DNA of 64,000 nucleotides from an uncultured bacterium (GTDB lineage: Bacteria; Edwardsbacteria; AC1; EtOH8), in contig CALMGM010000009.1 in assembly GCA_937863685.1 (NCBI GenBank), positions 62,001 to 126,000 of the forward strand. The letters run 5' to 3'. A program made the translations under genes and the position numbers. The notes below the pieces were generated by a model, which saw only the letters and a program-made list of their open reading frames with translations, had not been told where the DNA came from and did no database searches. How positions within the stretch are numbered: position 1 is the stretch's first letter; each line of letters starts with the position of its first letter. Of this stretch, positions 17,646 to 27,596 are shown piece after piece.

Positions 17646-18711
17646 ATATCTTTCCCGGGAGTTTCTGAAGTCGCTGATCTTTTCGCAGGCCGCCTTTGTG
17701 CTGATCTTCGTACTGGTGGATATCTTCGAAAAACTGGATATGTTCATTGACAACCGGGCGCCCTATCTTCTGGTATCCCTCTTTTATATCTATCAGATAC
17801 CGTATATAATGATACTGACCCTGCCGGTGGCCATGCTGCTGGCCAGTATGGCCACCATCAGCCAGATGGCCCGCCACCACGAGATTGTGGCCATGAAAGC
17901 CGCCGGACTGAGCCTCTACCGGATATTCGCCCCCCTGTTCCTGCTGGGCCTGATGATAAGCCTGGGGGTGATGGTGGTAGGCGAGACCATCGTGCCGTTC
18001 ACCAACCAGAAAAAGGGGAATCTGGAGAGGATCCAAATAAAGAAGCAGCTATCCCAGGAGCCCCAGATCAGATTCAACCTTTTATATGATGGCAGCGACG
18101 GCCGCCAGTTCTTCATCAAAAGATACAACGTGGCCGGCGCAGTGATGGATTCGGTGTCCATATTCCAGGTCGACCAGCAGAACCGGATATTACAGAGAGT
18201 GGACGCGGCCCGGGGTACCTGGACCGGAGACGCTTGGTTGCTGGAGAAGGTCATAACCCGCAAATTCAATAAAGACGGGACCGAAATATCCGACAGCCTG
18301 TCCCGAATGAAGCTGGCCGGCTACCAGGAGACCCCGGCATCGTTCTCCAAGCGCGAACTGTTGCCCGATGAGATGAGTTTCTTTGAACTGCGCCAGTTCA
18401 TCGACCGGTTGAAAAGGTCCGGCAATCAGGTGCAGCAGTCGGTGGTGGACCTGTACCTCAAGCTGTCTTTTCCCTTCGCCAATTTCATCATCCTGCTGTT
18501 CGGCCTTCCGCTGTTGTCCAACTCCCGCAAAGGCAGCGCCGCCTCGGGCTTCGCCATTTCATTGTTGATATGTTTCGTTTTCTGGGGACTGTTGCAGACC
18601 GGGCGTGCCCTGGGACACAACGCCTCGCTTTCTCCCATACTGGCGGCCTGGCTGCCCAATATCATTTTCGGGGCCATCGGTGCCTTCCTGCTCTACCGGG
18701 CTCCCAAATAA
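17623..18711 (+). CDS. lptG: LPS export ABC transporter permease LptG-like
   Basis: 362 residues, second YjgP/YjgQ-family permease, translationally coupled to lptF through a 23-base overlap. It begins PIKILDKYLSREFLKSL and shows the membrane segments FVLIFVLVDIFEKLDMF, YIMILTLPVAMLLASMATI, LFLLGLMISLGVMVVGETIV, then a periplasmic domain and C-terminal segments including FANFIILLFGLPLLSNSRKG. The motif EIVAMKAAGLSLYRI matches LptG-type coupling helices. It forms the membrane dimer with LptF for LPS transport. Which of the pair is F and which is G is assigned by order and is less certain than the family. The gene is followed by a strong terminator. Confidence 0.88.
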   Translation: MPIKILDKYLSREFLKSLIFSQAAFVLIFVLVDIFEKLDMFIDNRAPYLLVSLFYIYQIPYIMILTLPVAMLLASMATISQMARHHEIVAMKAAGLSLYRIFAPLFLLGLMISLGVMVVGETIVPFTNQKKGNLERIQIKKQLSQEPQIRFNLLYDGSDGRQFFIKRYNVAGAVMDSVSIFQVDQQNRILQRVDAARGTWTGDAWLLEKVITRKFNKDGTEISDSLSRMKLAGYQETPASFSKRELLPDEMSFFELRQFIDRLKRSGNQVQQSVVDLYLKLSFPFANFIILLFGLPLLSNSRKGSAASGFAISLLICFVFWGLLQTGRALGHNASLSPILAAWLPNIIFGAIGAFLLYRAPK

Positions 18712-18820
18712 AAAGACCGATCGCTTTCCAGCAATAACCACCGCCCCCAGACAATCAATTGTCATGGGGTCCAGATTAAAAAAGTTTCCTGGTGGTTACT
18801 GCTGACGTTGATCGGTCGTT
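18711..18820 (-). terminator. Nested long inverted repeat ending in a T-run, probable ahcY terminator or structured RNA
   Basis: GACCGATC (18715-18722) pairs with GATCGGTC (18810-18817). Inside it AGCAATAACCACC (18730-18742) pairs with GGTGGTTACTGCT (18791-18803) with one mismatch, and inside that CCCC...GACAA-TCAA-TTGTC...GGGG forms a third helix. Read on the minus strand the outer stem is followed by TTTTTATTT, so it can terminate transcripts arriving from ahcY. It is far longer than a usual terminator; a miniature inverted-repeat element or a structured RNA is the alternative. Confidence 0.5.
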
Positions 18821-18842
18821 AAATTTTCTCCGTTTGTTTGGA

Positions 18843-18877
18843 TGCCTGGCAGGCCGAGGCCCGCCAGGCATTTTTAT
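18843..18877 (+). terminator. Rho-independent terminator of lptF-lptG
   Basis: TGCCTGGC (18843-18850) and GCCAGGCA (18863-18870) form a GC-rich 8-bp stem, with a loop that can pair further (AGG/CCC), followed directly by TTTTTATTT. It lies 131 bases after the lptG stop. The minus-strand side has no T-run, so it works mainly for the plus strand. Confidence 0.8.
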
Positions 18878-18899
18878 TTATTCAGGCACGGGGAGGGAA

Positions 18900-20165
<1,266 letters not shown>

Positions 20166-20169
20166 CTAA

Positions 20170-21315
20170 TTATTTCTTGGCTGCAGATTTCAGTTTGTCG
20201 GCTACGTCGGTCTTCTCCCAGGGGAAGCCTTCCTCCTCCCGGCCGAAGTGGCCGTAAGCGGCGGTCTTGCGGTATATGGGCTGGCGCAGCTTGAGCATGT
20301 TGATGATCCCGTGGGGGGTCAGGTCGAAGTACTGCCGGATCAGCTTGGTCAGTTTGGCGTCCTCCACCTTGCCGGTGCCGTAGGTCTCCACCATGATGGA
20401 GACCGGCTCGGCCACCCCGATGGCATAGGCCAGCTGGATCTCGCAGCGGTCGGCCAGACCGGCGGCCACGATGTTCTTGGCGATGTACCTGGCGGCATAG
20501 GCCGCGCTGCGGTCCACCTTGGTGGGATCCTTGCCCGAGAAGCAGCCGCCGCCATGCCGCCCGATGCCGCCGTAGGTGTCGACGATGATCTTCCGTCCGG
20601 TCAGGCCGGTGTCGCCCTGGGGTCCGCCGATCACGAACCGGCCGGTGGGATTGACCAGCACCTTGGTGCGGTCGTCCATCATCTTGCCGTCAACCACCCG
20701 GTTGATGACATGCTTGACGATATCCCGCTTGACCTTGTCCTCGGAGACATCGGCATTGTGCTGGGTGGAGACCACTATGGTGTCCACCCTCTTGGGCACG
20801 CCGTTGACGTATTCAATGGTCACCTGGGATTTGCCGTCGGGGCGCAAATAATCCATGGTGCCTTTTTTGCGGACCTCGGACAGCCTCTGACAGAGCTTGT
20901 GGGCCAGGCTGATGGGCATCGGCATCAGCTCCGGGGTCTCGTTGCAGGCGTAGCCGAACATCATCCCCTGGTCGCCGGCCCCGCCGGTATCCACCCCCAT
21001 GGCGATGTCGCAGGACTGCTCCTGGATGGAGGTCACCACCGCGCAGGTCTCGTAATCAAACCCGCTCTTGGCGTCGGTGTAACCGATATCCTTGATGGTC
21101 TCCCTGACCAGCCGCGGAATGTCGATGTAGCAGTTGGTCGAGATCTCTCCGGCCACTAAAACCATCCCGGTGGTCACCAGGGTCTCGCAGGCCACCCGGC
21201 CGTTCACGTCTTGATCCAGAATGGCATCCAGTATCGCATCCGATACCTGGTCGCACATCTTGTCGGGATGTCCTTCGGTCACCGACTCGGAAGTCAGAAG
21301 GTGTCTCTCCGCCAT
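20170..21315 (-). CDS. metK: S-adenosylmethionine synthetase
   Basis: 381 residues from the ATG at 21315; the open frame continues upstream but that part overlaps the preceding gene, and AAGGAG precedes this ATG. It condenses methionine and ATP to S-adenosylmethionine in the cytosol. Motifs include the start [15 protein letters not shown] with the metal/ATP site GHPDK (15-19), [12 protein letters not shown] (112-123), and the glycine-rich [15 protein letters not shown] loop. It follows the sugar nucleotidyltransferase by 35 bases and precedes ahcY by 13. Methyltransferases in the polysaccharide region could use its product, but the enzyme is a general housekeeping function. Confidence 0.96.
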   Translation of the reverse strand: MAERHLLTSESVTEGHPDKMCDQVSDAILDAILDQDVNGRVACETLVTTGMVLVAGEISTNCYIDIPRLVRETIKDIGYTDAKSGFDYETCAVVTSIQEQSCDIAMGVDTGGAGDQGMMFGYACNETPELMPMPISLAHKLCQRLSEVRKKGTMDYLRPDGKSQVTIEYVNGVPKRVDTIVVSTQHNADVSEDKVKRDIVKHVINRVVDGKMMDDRTKVLVNPTGRFVIGGPQGDTGLTGRKIIVDTYGGIGRHGGGCFSGKDPTKVDRSAAYAARYIAKNIVAAGLADRCEIQLAYAIGVAEPVSIMVETYGTGKVEDAKLTKLIRQYFDLTPHGIINMLKLRQPIYRKTAAYGHFGREEEGFPWEKTDVADKLKSAAKK

Positions 21316-21350
21316 TTCATCTCTCCTTGAATTATTGGGTTTATATTTGT

Positions 21351-22328
21351 TTATGAAAGATCCACTTCGGAGCCGTCCCCCACGTTCAGCTTCCGCTGTT
21401 TGCCCCGGACCACGGCATTGTCCCCCACGATGGATTTCTGGAGCATGATCGATTCCAGACATACATTCTTGCCAATGATGGTGTCGCTGATCACGGCGTT
21501 CTTTATATGGCTCCCGGCAGCCACCGAGACATAGGGCCCGATCACCGATTTCTCGATCCGGGCGGAGGGATCGATGGACACCGGGCTGTTGATCACCACC
21601 CCTTTTATCTTGCTGGATTTCTGGGGATACAGGTCCAGCAGCTGCCGGTTGGTATCCAGCAGGGTCTCCGGTTTGCCGCAATCGTACCAACCTTCGACGG
21701 GGAAGGTCTCCATGGTCTGGCCGCGGTCTATCAGCAGCTGCAGGGCGTCGGTCAGCTGATATTCACCCTTGGTCCTGATGTTTTTATCGATCAGAGTGCC
21801 GATGGCGCTATACAGTTTCGGCATGTCCCTGATCAGGTAAATGCCGACTATGGCCAGATTGCTCTGGGGATGTTCCGGTTTCTCCACCAGTCTGGTAATC
21901 TTCCCGTGGAGGTGCTCCACCACCCCGAAACGCCGGGGATCGCTGACCTCCTTGACCCCGAGCTGGCTGGTTTTCTTGGACAGCAATTTTTTAAAATCGG
22001 TGCTGAAGATGGTGTCACCCAATATTATCAGGGCGTCGTCCTTTTGCACCGCATCCCTGGTGAGATAGACGGCATCGGCCAGGCCTTTGGTCTCCTGTTG
22101 GACAATATACCGGACCTTGAACTTATAGTTACGGTCCACGTACTCTTTTATCTTATCGCCCATCAGCCCCACCACCATCACGATCTGGTCTATCGGCAGG
22201 CCGACCAACTGGTCCAGGATATGGCCGATCATCGGCTTTCCCGCCACCGATATCAGGACCTTGGGTGTGGTATGGGTGTGGGGCCGCAAGCGGGTGCCGG
22301 CCCCGGCCACCGGGATTATTACTTTCAT
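21351..22328 (-). CDS. NDP-sugar pyrophosphorylase (RmlA/GlmU-like) with left-handed beta-helix tail
   Basis: 325 residues. An N-terminal nucleotidyltransferase domain (about 1-235) opens [18 protein letters not shown] with the signature GAGTRLRP and a later [13 protein letters not shown] Lys. GDTIF carries the metal Asp and EKPEHP the sugar site. The last 75 residues contain hexapeptide turns ([20 protein letters not shown]...). It should make an NDP-sugar from a sugar 1-phosphate, probably glucose- or mannose-1-phosphate. Long RmlA proteins and GDP-mannose or UDP-sugar enzymes share this plan, so the nucleotide is uncertain. Its start codon overlaps the stop of the isomerase gene upstream (ATGA), and that partner supplies hexose 6-phosphates, which fits a mannose or glucose activation route. 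Confidence 0.82.
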   Translation of the reverse strand: MKVIIPVAGAGTRLRPHTHTTPKVLISVAGKPMIGHILDQLVGLPIDQIVMVVGLMGDKIKEYVDRNYKFKVRYIVQQETKGLADAVYLTRDAVQKDDALIILGDTIFSTDFKKLLSKKTSQLGVKEVSDPRRFGVVEHLHGKITRLVEKPEHPQSNLAIVGIYLIRDMPKLYSAIGTLIDKNIRTKGEYQLTDALQLLIDRGQTMETFPVEGWYDCGKPETLLDTNRQLLDLYPQKSSKIKGVVINSPVSIDPSARIEKSVIGPYVSVAAGSHIKNAVISDTIIGKNVCLESIMLQKSIVGDNAVVRGKQRKLNVGDGSEVDLS

Positions 22329-23398
22329 CTTCTTTCCTTGAGAACCGTTTTCAGCCGATCGATCCGCTTGACCGGCATGGGATCCGCCTGGTTGAGCAGC
22401 GCCAGATAATAGCTGACGAAATCCGCCAGGTACAGCAGGGAGAACATCCGGGCCAGGGCCGATCTGCCCCGGCTTTGGATATTGATGATCCCGGCAGTTT
22501 CTCCCTTAATTATATCCTGAAGCACTTCAAAACGCAAGCTGTTCCGGGGATGGTCTCCGTGGTCTCTCAGCATCAGGATCTTGGTCCGGGACCTTATCTC
22601 CGGCAGTTTTTCCCAGCCCACGATCTCGTTGTGGCATAACTCAGGCATGGCCGCCCAGTAGGAAAGAATTTTGGAATTCTCATTCAGCTGGTTGGCCCAC
22701 CGCCTGGCTACCGGGGCCAGAAGGTCGGTAGAGCCATAGACCACCGGCAGGTAATTGTAAATTTCCGATGCGATTTGCTTGGCCTCATTAACCGTTCCGG
22801 CTTTATCAGCAGCACAATCGTCGGACAATTTTTCTAAAGTGTCCAGCGTCTCTCCCAGTGCTTCATCCTGATTGGATATCAGGCCGCTTGATACGAACAA
22901 TCCCAATAAAGTGAAAAATGAAAATCCCAATGCACCCCTGGGAGGCAGTCCCCCCGGTATGGTTGTGAAAGGCAGGCCCAAGGCCAGACAGCGATCCTTC
23001 AATATCCCGCCCGAGGTTATGGCCGCCACGGTCGATTTCCTCTTTAGGGCCTCCTCGAAATCCGACAGGGTCTCCTCGGTCTGGCCGGAGTAGCTGCTGG
23101 CGATCACCAGATCGTCCCGCCCCACCCAGCCCGGCAGTCCGTAGTTCCGCTGTACGAAAACGGCCGACGGGATCAGATCCGCCAGATAAGAGGCCATGAT
23201 ATCCCCGGCTATGGCCGAACCGCCCATCCCGCAGATCACGATATTCCGGAAAGAGGTCCCTGGCAGTTTGATATCGGTCTTCCTGGCTATTTCAACGGCT
23301 TGGCGGCATTGCTCCGGAAAATCCGCTATTATCTTGCCCATGCCTGAGGGATCCAGCTTGGCCAGCAGCTGAGGATCGATATTGTCCAGATCGGTCAT
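22325..23398 (-). CDS. Bifunctional phosphoglucose/phosphomannose isomerase
   Basis: 357 residues from the ATG at 23398, which overlaps the stop of the acetyltransferase upstream; the longer frame is rejected because it runs into that gene. It has the two-SIS-domain layout of archaeal-type PGI/PMI: CGMGGSAIAGD (phosphate-binding loop), SSYSGQTEETLS, then PRGALGFSFF and a C-terminal SIS domain with RDHGDHPRN. The enzyme interconverts glucose 6-phosphate, mannose 6-phosphate and fructose 6-phosphate, and could feed GDP-mannose for the gmd/rmd pair in the same cluster. It is translationally coupled to the pyrophosphorylase by a four-base overlap. Confidence 0.85.
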   Translation of the reverse strand: MTDLDNIDPQLLAKLDPSGMGKIIADFPEQCRQAVEIARKTDIKLPGTSFRNIVICGMGGSAIAGDIMASYLADLIPSAVFVQRNYGLPGWVGRDDLVIASSYSGQTEETLSDFEEALKRKSTVAAITSGGILKDRCLALGLPFTTIPGGLPPRGALGFSFFTLLGLFVSSGLISNQDEALGETLDTLEKLSDDCAADKAGTVNEAKQIASEIYNYLPVVYGSTDLLAPVARRWANQLNENSKILSYWAAMPELCHNEIVGWEKLPEIRSRTKILMLRDHGDHPRNSLRFEVLQDIIKGETAGIINIQSRGRSALARMFSLLYLADFVSYYLALLNQADPMPVKRIDRLKTVLKERR

Positions 23399-23973
23399 TG
23401 TATTTTTTCCACCAATTTTTCGTTCTTCTTCCGGTAGTTTCGCTGACAGGACCCGCAGGTGCATTCGGCCGCTTTACCGAAATCCAGCCGCCCCCCGCAT
23501 TCGCACATCCAGCCGATTATTTTGGCCGGCACCCCGGCCACTATGGCATGATCGGGGACATCGAAGCGGACCACCGAGCCGGCCGCCACAAAGGCATGTT
23601 TCCCTACGGTGTAGCCGCAGACTATGGTGCAGTTGGCGCCCAGGCTGGCCCCGGTTTTGACCAGGGTGGGGATCCACTTCCCCCCCTTGGGAAAGGCCGC
23701 CCGGGGGTTCATATCGTTGGTGAAGACCATGGAAGGCCCGCAGAACACATCATCCTCCAGGGTGACCAGGTCGTAGACCGAGACATTGTTCTGGATCTTG
23801 CAATTGCTGCCGATCTCCACCCGGCTCCCAATGTAGACGTTCTGGCCCAAGGAGCAATTCTTCCCGATTTTGGCCCCTTTTGACACATGGCAGAAATGCC
23901 AGATCTTGGTCCCGCTGCCGATCTCGGCCGGCTGGTCGACGTAAGCGCTCTCATGCGCAAAATAGTCGCTCAT
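23395..23973 (-). CDS. Left-handed beta-helix amino-sugar N-acetyltransferase (WbpD/WlbB-like)
   Basis: 192 residues. Hexapeptide repeats begin at about residue 15 (AEIGSGTKIWHFCHVSKGAKIGKNCSLGQ) and the acetyl-CoA region reads FTNDMNPRAAF, GASLGANCTIVCG and VAAGSVVRFDVPDHAIVAGVPAKIIGW. The last 35 residues hold four closely spaced cysteines (CECGG and CTCGSC), probably a small zinc site. Relatives acetylate the amino group of UDP-amino sugars. It stands next to a DegT-type aminotransferase and a UDP-GlcNAc dehydratase, so it likely finishes a UDP-diacetamido sugar. Sequence resembles WbpD/WlbB/FdtC more than PglD, so the exact position acetylated is uncertain. Confidence 0.82.
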   Translation of the reverse strand: MSDYFAHESAYVDQPAEIGSGTKIWHFCHVSKGAKIGKNCSLGQNVYIGSRVEIGSNCKIQNNVSVYDLVTLEDDVFCGPSMVFTNDMNPRAAFPKGGKWIPTLVKTGASLGANCTIVCGYTVGKHAFVAAGSVVRFDVPDHAIVAGVPAKIIGWMCECGGRLDFGKAAECTCGSCQRNYRKKNEKLVEKIQ

Positions 23974-23984
23974 ATAAGCCCCTC

Positions 23985-25184
23985 TTATTTTAAATTATCG
24001 AAAATGATTCTTCTTACCGCGGCAATGACATCATCCACATCATCCGGCAAAAGCCGGGTATACAGCGGCAGGGTGATCTCTCTGTCCGAGAGATCTTCGG
24101 CTATGGGAAAATCTCCCGGCTTGTACCCCAGATGCTGCCGGTAGTAGGAGAACAGGTGCACCGGAAGGTAATGGACATTGGTGCTGATGTTCTCTTGCAG
24201 CAGCAGTTCGATGAACCGGTCCCTGTCGATCTTCAATTTGGCGAAATCTATCAGCACCGGGAATAGATGCCAGCAGTGGCGGCCGTCTTCGGGATCCCGG
24301 GGCAGGGTGATCTGGGGGATACCAGACAGCCCTTTGTGATATCGATCCGCGATGTTCCTCCGTTTGACCAGATTGGCTTCCAGCCGGCGCAGCTGGTGTA
24401 TGCCCAGAGCCGCCTGGATATCCATCATGTTGGATTTGTACCCGGGGGTGACGATGTCGTACTGCCATCTGCCTCCGGGGGAGAATCTTTTCCAGGCATC
24501 CTTGTCCATCCCGTGAAGGGCCATGGCCCGAAGCCGGTCGGCCGTTTCCCCGTCATTGGTGGTTATGGCTCCCCCTTCAGCGGTGGTGACATTTTTAACG
24601 GCATGAAAACTGAAAACGGTGAAACGGCTGATACCGCCTATCCTTCTGCCCTTGTATTCGGTGCCGATGGCATGGGCGGCGTCCTCGATGACCGCCAGAT
24701 CATGCTTTTTTGCGATGGCTCCTATGGCATCCATGTCGCAGCTTCGGCCGGCGAAATGCACCGGGATCACCGCTTTGGTCCTTTCGGTCACCGCCTGATC
24801 TATCCTGACCGGATCGATGTTGAAATCCTCCCGGCGGACATCCGCCAGCACCGGAGTGGCGCCGGCATGCAGGATGACATTGACAGTGGCGGCAAATGTG
24901 TAGGGGGTGGTGATCACTTCATCCCCCGGGCCGATTCCCGATGCCTTGAGGCACAGGAACAGCCCGGCGGTGGCTGAATTCAAAGCCAGGGCCTGTTCGC
25001 TCCCGGCATATTCCGCCAGCGCCCGTTCAAACCGGGCGGTCTTGGGTCCGGTGGTTATCCAGCCGGAACGCAGGGAATCCACCACCTCGTCAATCTCCTC
25101 CTGTCCTATATCGGGCGGAGAGAAGGCCAGCAGATTTTCCCGCCGGGGCCGGTTGGAATATCTGTCATCCGGCATTTTCACCAT
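23985..25184 (-). CDS. DegT/DnrJ/EryC1-family sugar aminotransferase, probably C4-specific
   Basis: 399 residues, typical length. PLP signatures: IEDAAHAIG with Asp168, and FSFHAVKNVTTAEGG with the Schiff-base Lys197. The N-terminal SPPDIGQEEIDEV and SGWITTGPKTARFE strings are characteristic of ArnB/PseC/PglE-like C4 aminotransferases rather than C3 enzymes such as WbpE. It would convert a UDP-4-keto-6-deoxy-HexNAc, made by the dehydratase encoded just upstream, into the 4-amino sugar. The frame overlaps the end of the dehydratase gene by 20 bases; a second Met nine bases in (25175) is an alternative start. Assignment to the aminotransferase family is sure, the product is inferred. Confidence 0.88.
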   Translation of the reverse strand: MVKMPDDRYSNRPRRENLLAFSPPDIGQEEIDEVVDSLRSGWITTGPKTARFERALAEYAGSEQALALNSATAGLFLCLKASGIGPGDEVITTPYTFAATVNVILHAGATPVLADVRREDFNIDPVRIDQAVTERTKAVIPVHFAGRSCDMDAIGAIAKKHDLAVIEDAAHAIGTEYKGRRIGGISRFTVFSFHAVKNVTTAEGGAITTNDGETADRLRAMALHGMDKDAWKRFSPGGRWQYDIVTPGYKSNMMDIQAALGIHQLRRLEANLVKRRNIADRYHKGLSGIPQITLPRDPEDGRHCWHLFPVLIDFAKLKIDRDRFIELLLQENISTNVHYLPVHLFSYYRQHLGYKPGDFPIAEDLSDREITLPLYTRLLPDDVDDVIAAVRRIIFDNLK

Positions 25185-27006
25185 CCCTGAAGCTGGGTAC
25201 GATCTTTCTGATGGACCTCACCACCGCATCCGGCTCGCCCGATATCGCGGCCCTCTGCAGGGACGGCAATAGCCGGGGAAGTTCCTTCAGCCTGACGTGT
25301 TTCCCCTTGACCATGAATATCTGGGCATGCCTGGTGGCGCCCACCCCTTCTTCGGCGGTCAGCAGCTCCTCGTAAAGCTTCTCTCCCGGCCGCAGCCCGG
25401 TGAATTCTATCTTGATCTCCGCATCGGGCTCGAAACCCGAGAGTTTGATCATGTCCCGGGCCAGGTCGACTATCTTTACCGGCTTGCCCATATCCAGCAC
25501 GAACACCTCTCCGCCCTTCCCCATGGCCCCGGCCTGGATAACCAGCTGGACGGCCTCGGGGATGGTCATGAAATACCTCTCCATGTCCGGGTGGGTGACC
25601 GTGACCGGCCCCCCGGCGGCGATCTGTTTCTTGAACAGCGGGACCACGCTGCCGCGGCTCCCCAGGACATTGCCGAAACGCACCGCCATGAACTTGGTCC
25701 GGCTCCGGCCCACCAGGGCCATTACCACCTTTTCCGAGATGCGCTTGGTGGCGCCCATCACGCTGCTGGGATTGACCGCCTTGTCGGTGGAGATCAGGAC
25801 GAATCTTTCGGCCCGGTATTTCAGGGCCGCTTCGGCCACCGACTTGGTGCCGAAGATGTTGTTCTTGACCGCCTCGCCGGGGTTATGTTCCATCATGGGG
25901 ACGTGCTTGTGGGCCGCGGCATGAAACACCACCTGCGGCTTGTATTTGGAGAACACCCGATCCACCCGTCTGATGTCGGCCACATCGCAGATCAGGGTCT
26001 CGGTCCTCTGTCCCGGGTGGCTGCGGGAAAGTTCGGCGGCTATCTCGTAAAGACTGTTCTCGCCCTTGCCCAGCAGGATCAGCAGTTTGGGCTTGAGGGA
26101 AACGATCTGCCGGCACAGCTCAGAACCGATGGAGCCGCCGGCCCCGGTGACCGCTACTGTTCTGTCGGTCAGATAGCCGGCGATCTCGTCCAGCGCGATA
26201 TTGACCGGCGGCCGCCTTAAAAGGTCATCCAGCTCTATATCCCGGATCTGGTTGATGCTGACCCCGCCTTCGATGATCTCCTTTATACCCGGGACGATCT
26301 TGAACTTCAGCCTGGCCGAGTGGCACTGCTCTACTAACTCCCGGATCACCCAACCCGGAGCCGAGGGGATGGCAATTATTATCTCCTCGACCCGTCTCTC
26401 CTCTGCCAGGCGGTCGATGTCCGCCCGCCTGCCCAGGATCGGTAACCGATGGATCTCCCGGCCTTTTTTCTTGGGGTCATCGTCGATGAAACCAATCGGA
26501 AGATATCCGTATTCCGGATGGGCCATCATCTGGCGAGCCACCATCTCCCCGGCGTCGCCGGCCCCAACTATCAGGATTCTCTTTTGTTCAGACGTACTTG
26601 TTTTTGCGTTCTTATAATGCAGATAATAGCTTCGCAGCGCAAATCTCAGACCACCTATCAAGATGATGTCGCCCAGCCATTCTATAATAATAACACTGCG
26701 AGGGTAGCTTAAATCCCTGGCAATGAACATAGAGGTGGCCGTGACCACCAAGGAGCCAAGACTTACGGATTTAAGAATAGCCGTCAGGTCGTTTATCCCT
26801 ATGTACCGCCAGACCCCCCGATAAGCTCCGAAAATGGTCAGCAGTAACAGTCGTATTACAGTAATATATAGAGCAATGGTCCAGTAGTTGCTTTTATAAG
26901 GGATGGCGAAATCAAACCGCAGGGCCAGAGCGCCCCATAATGCAACATTGACAAGCATCGCGTCAAGCAGGACCATCCACCAGCGGTTTCTACCCACCAA
27001 AATCAT
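25165..27006 (-). CDS. Membrane-bound UDP-GlcNAc 4,6-dehydratase (PglF/WbpM/CapD-like)
   Basis: 613 residues from the ATG at 27006, which overlaps the TAA of the gene upstream (TAATG) and has AAAGGGG before it. Four membrane helices lie in the first 140 residues, followed by a CoA-binding-like Rossmann domain (LIVGAGDAGEMVARQ) and the catalytic SDR domain with TGAGGSIG (287-294). The catalytic triad has Met417 in place of Tyr with Lys421 (MGATK), the S-M-K form of long-chain dehydratases. The enzyme makes UDP-4-keto-6-deoxy-GlcNAc, first step to bacillosamine, QuiNAc or FucNAc. It sits between a PglC-like starter and a PglE-like aminotransferase. Confidence 0.92.
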   Translation of the reverse strand: MILVGRNRWWMVLLDAMLVNVALWGALALRFDFAIPYKSNYWTIALYITVIRLLLLTIFGAYRGVWRYIGINDLTAILKSVSLGSLVVTATSMFIARDLSYPRSVIIIEWLGDIILIGGLRFALRSYYLHYKNAKTSTSEQKRILIVGAGDAGEMVARQMMAHPEYGYLPIGFIDDDPKKKGREIHRLPILGRRADIDRLAEERRVEEIIIAIPSAPGWVIRELVEQCHSARLKFKIVPGIKEIIEGGVSINQIRDIELDDLLRRPPVNIALDEIAGYLTDRTVAVTGAGGSIGSELCRQIVSLKPKLLILLGKGENSLYEIAAELSRSHPGQRTETLICDVADIRRVDRVFSKYKPQVVFHAAAHKHVPMMEHNPGEAVKNNIFGTKSVAEAALKYRAERFVLISTDKAVNPSSVMGATKRISEKVVMALVGRSRTKFMAVRFGNVLGSRGSVVPLFKKQIAAGGPVTVTHPDMERYFMTIPEAVQLVIQAGAMGKGGEVFVLDMGKPVKIVDLARDMIKLSGFEPDAEIKIEFTGLRPGEKLYEELLTAEEGVGATRHAQIFMVKGKHVRLKELPRLLPSLQRAAISGEPDAVVRSIRKIVPSFRDGENAG

Positions 27007-27560
27007 TAAAAAGCCCCTTTCCCAGTTAAGACAATGACCCCAGTTTTCCAGATTATCCACATATCAAAGCAGAAACGCTGATGCCGGATATAATAGATGT
27101 CCAGCCTTAGCTTGGTTTCCATCGACAGATCATCACGTCCCATCACCTGGGATATACCGGTCAAACCCGGTTTCACTTGCAGCGCTTTTCGCTGCCATCG
27201 GGAATAGCCTTTTACGATCGGAATAATCTCGGGGCGGGGGCCAACTAGGCTCATCTCTCCCCTTAAAATATTGAACAGTTGCGGCAGTTCATCCAAACTC
27301 CAGCGCCTTAATAATCTGCCCAATCTGGTAACCCGGGGATCCCCCCTGACCGCCAACAGCGGTCCCTTATCCTCGGCATCGGGAATCATGGTCCTGAATT
27401 TGAATATCTTAAAGACCTTGCCGTTGATGCCGGCCCGGTCCTGCAAGAAAAACACGCCGCCCTGTGACTCGAAAGCAATTGCAGCCGCAATCAATAAAGC
27501 TAATGGCATCAACAGGATAACCGCTAGCAAACATGTTATTATATCAAATAACCTTTTCAT
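27006..27560 (-). CDS. Small monotopic phosphoglycosyltransferase (PglC-like)
   Basis: 184 residues, the minimal catalytic size. One N-terminal re-entrant membrane helix (ITCLLAVILLMPLALLIAAAI), then FKIFKFRTM, the catalytic Asp90-Glu91 pair in SLDELPQL, and SLVGPRPE (105-111 region). It transfers a sugar 1-phosphate from a UDP-sugar to undecaprenyl phosphate and so starts glycan assembly at the cytoplasmic face of the inner membrane. The order after it (dehydratase, aminotransferase, N-acetyltransferase) is that of a bacillosamine-type module, so UDP-diNAcBac or a relative is the likely donor (inference). Confidence 0.9.
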   Translation of the reverse strand: MKRLFDIITCLLAVILLMPLALLIAAAIAFESQGGVFFLQDRAGINGKVFKIFKFRTMIPDAEDKGPLLAVRGDPRVTRLGRLLRRWSLDELPQLFNILRGEMSLVGPRPEIIPIVKGYSRWQRKALQVKPGLTGISQVMGRDDLSMETKLRLDIYYIRHQRFCFDMWIIWKTGVIVLTGKGAF

Positions 27561-27596
27561 TGTCTACTTATTATTGACTGCTCCAAACGAATGTTT

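Noticed and set aside
18559-18765. 68-codon minus-strand frame within the nested inverted repeat and lptG 3' end
   Set aside because: Its start lies in the hairpin and most of it is antisense to lptG; no ribosome binding site or homology seen.
21316-21690. 125-codon N-terminal extension of MetK
   Set aside because: It overlaps the pyrophosphorylase gene; the ATG at 21315 has a strong ribosome binding site and matches the family start.
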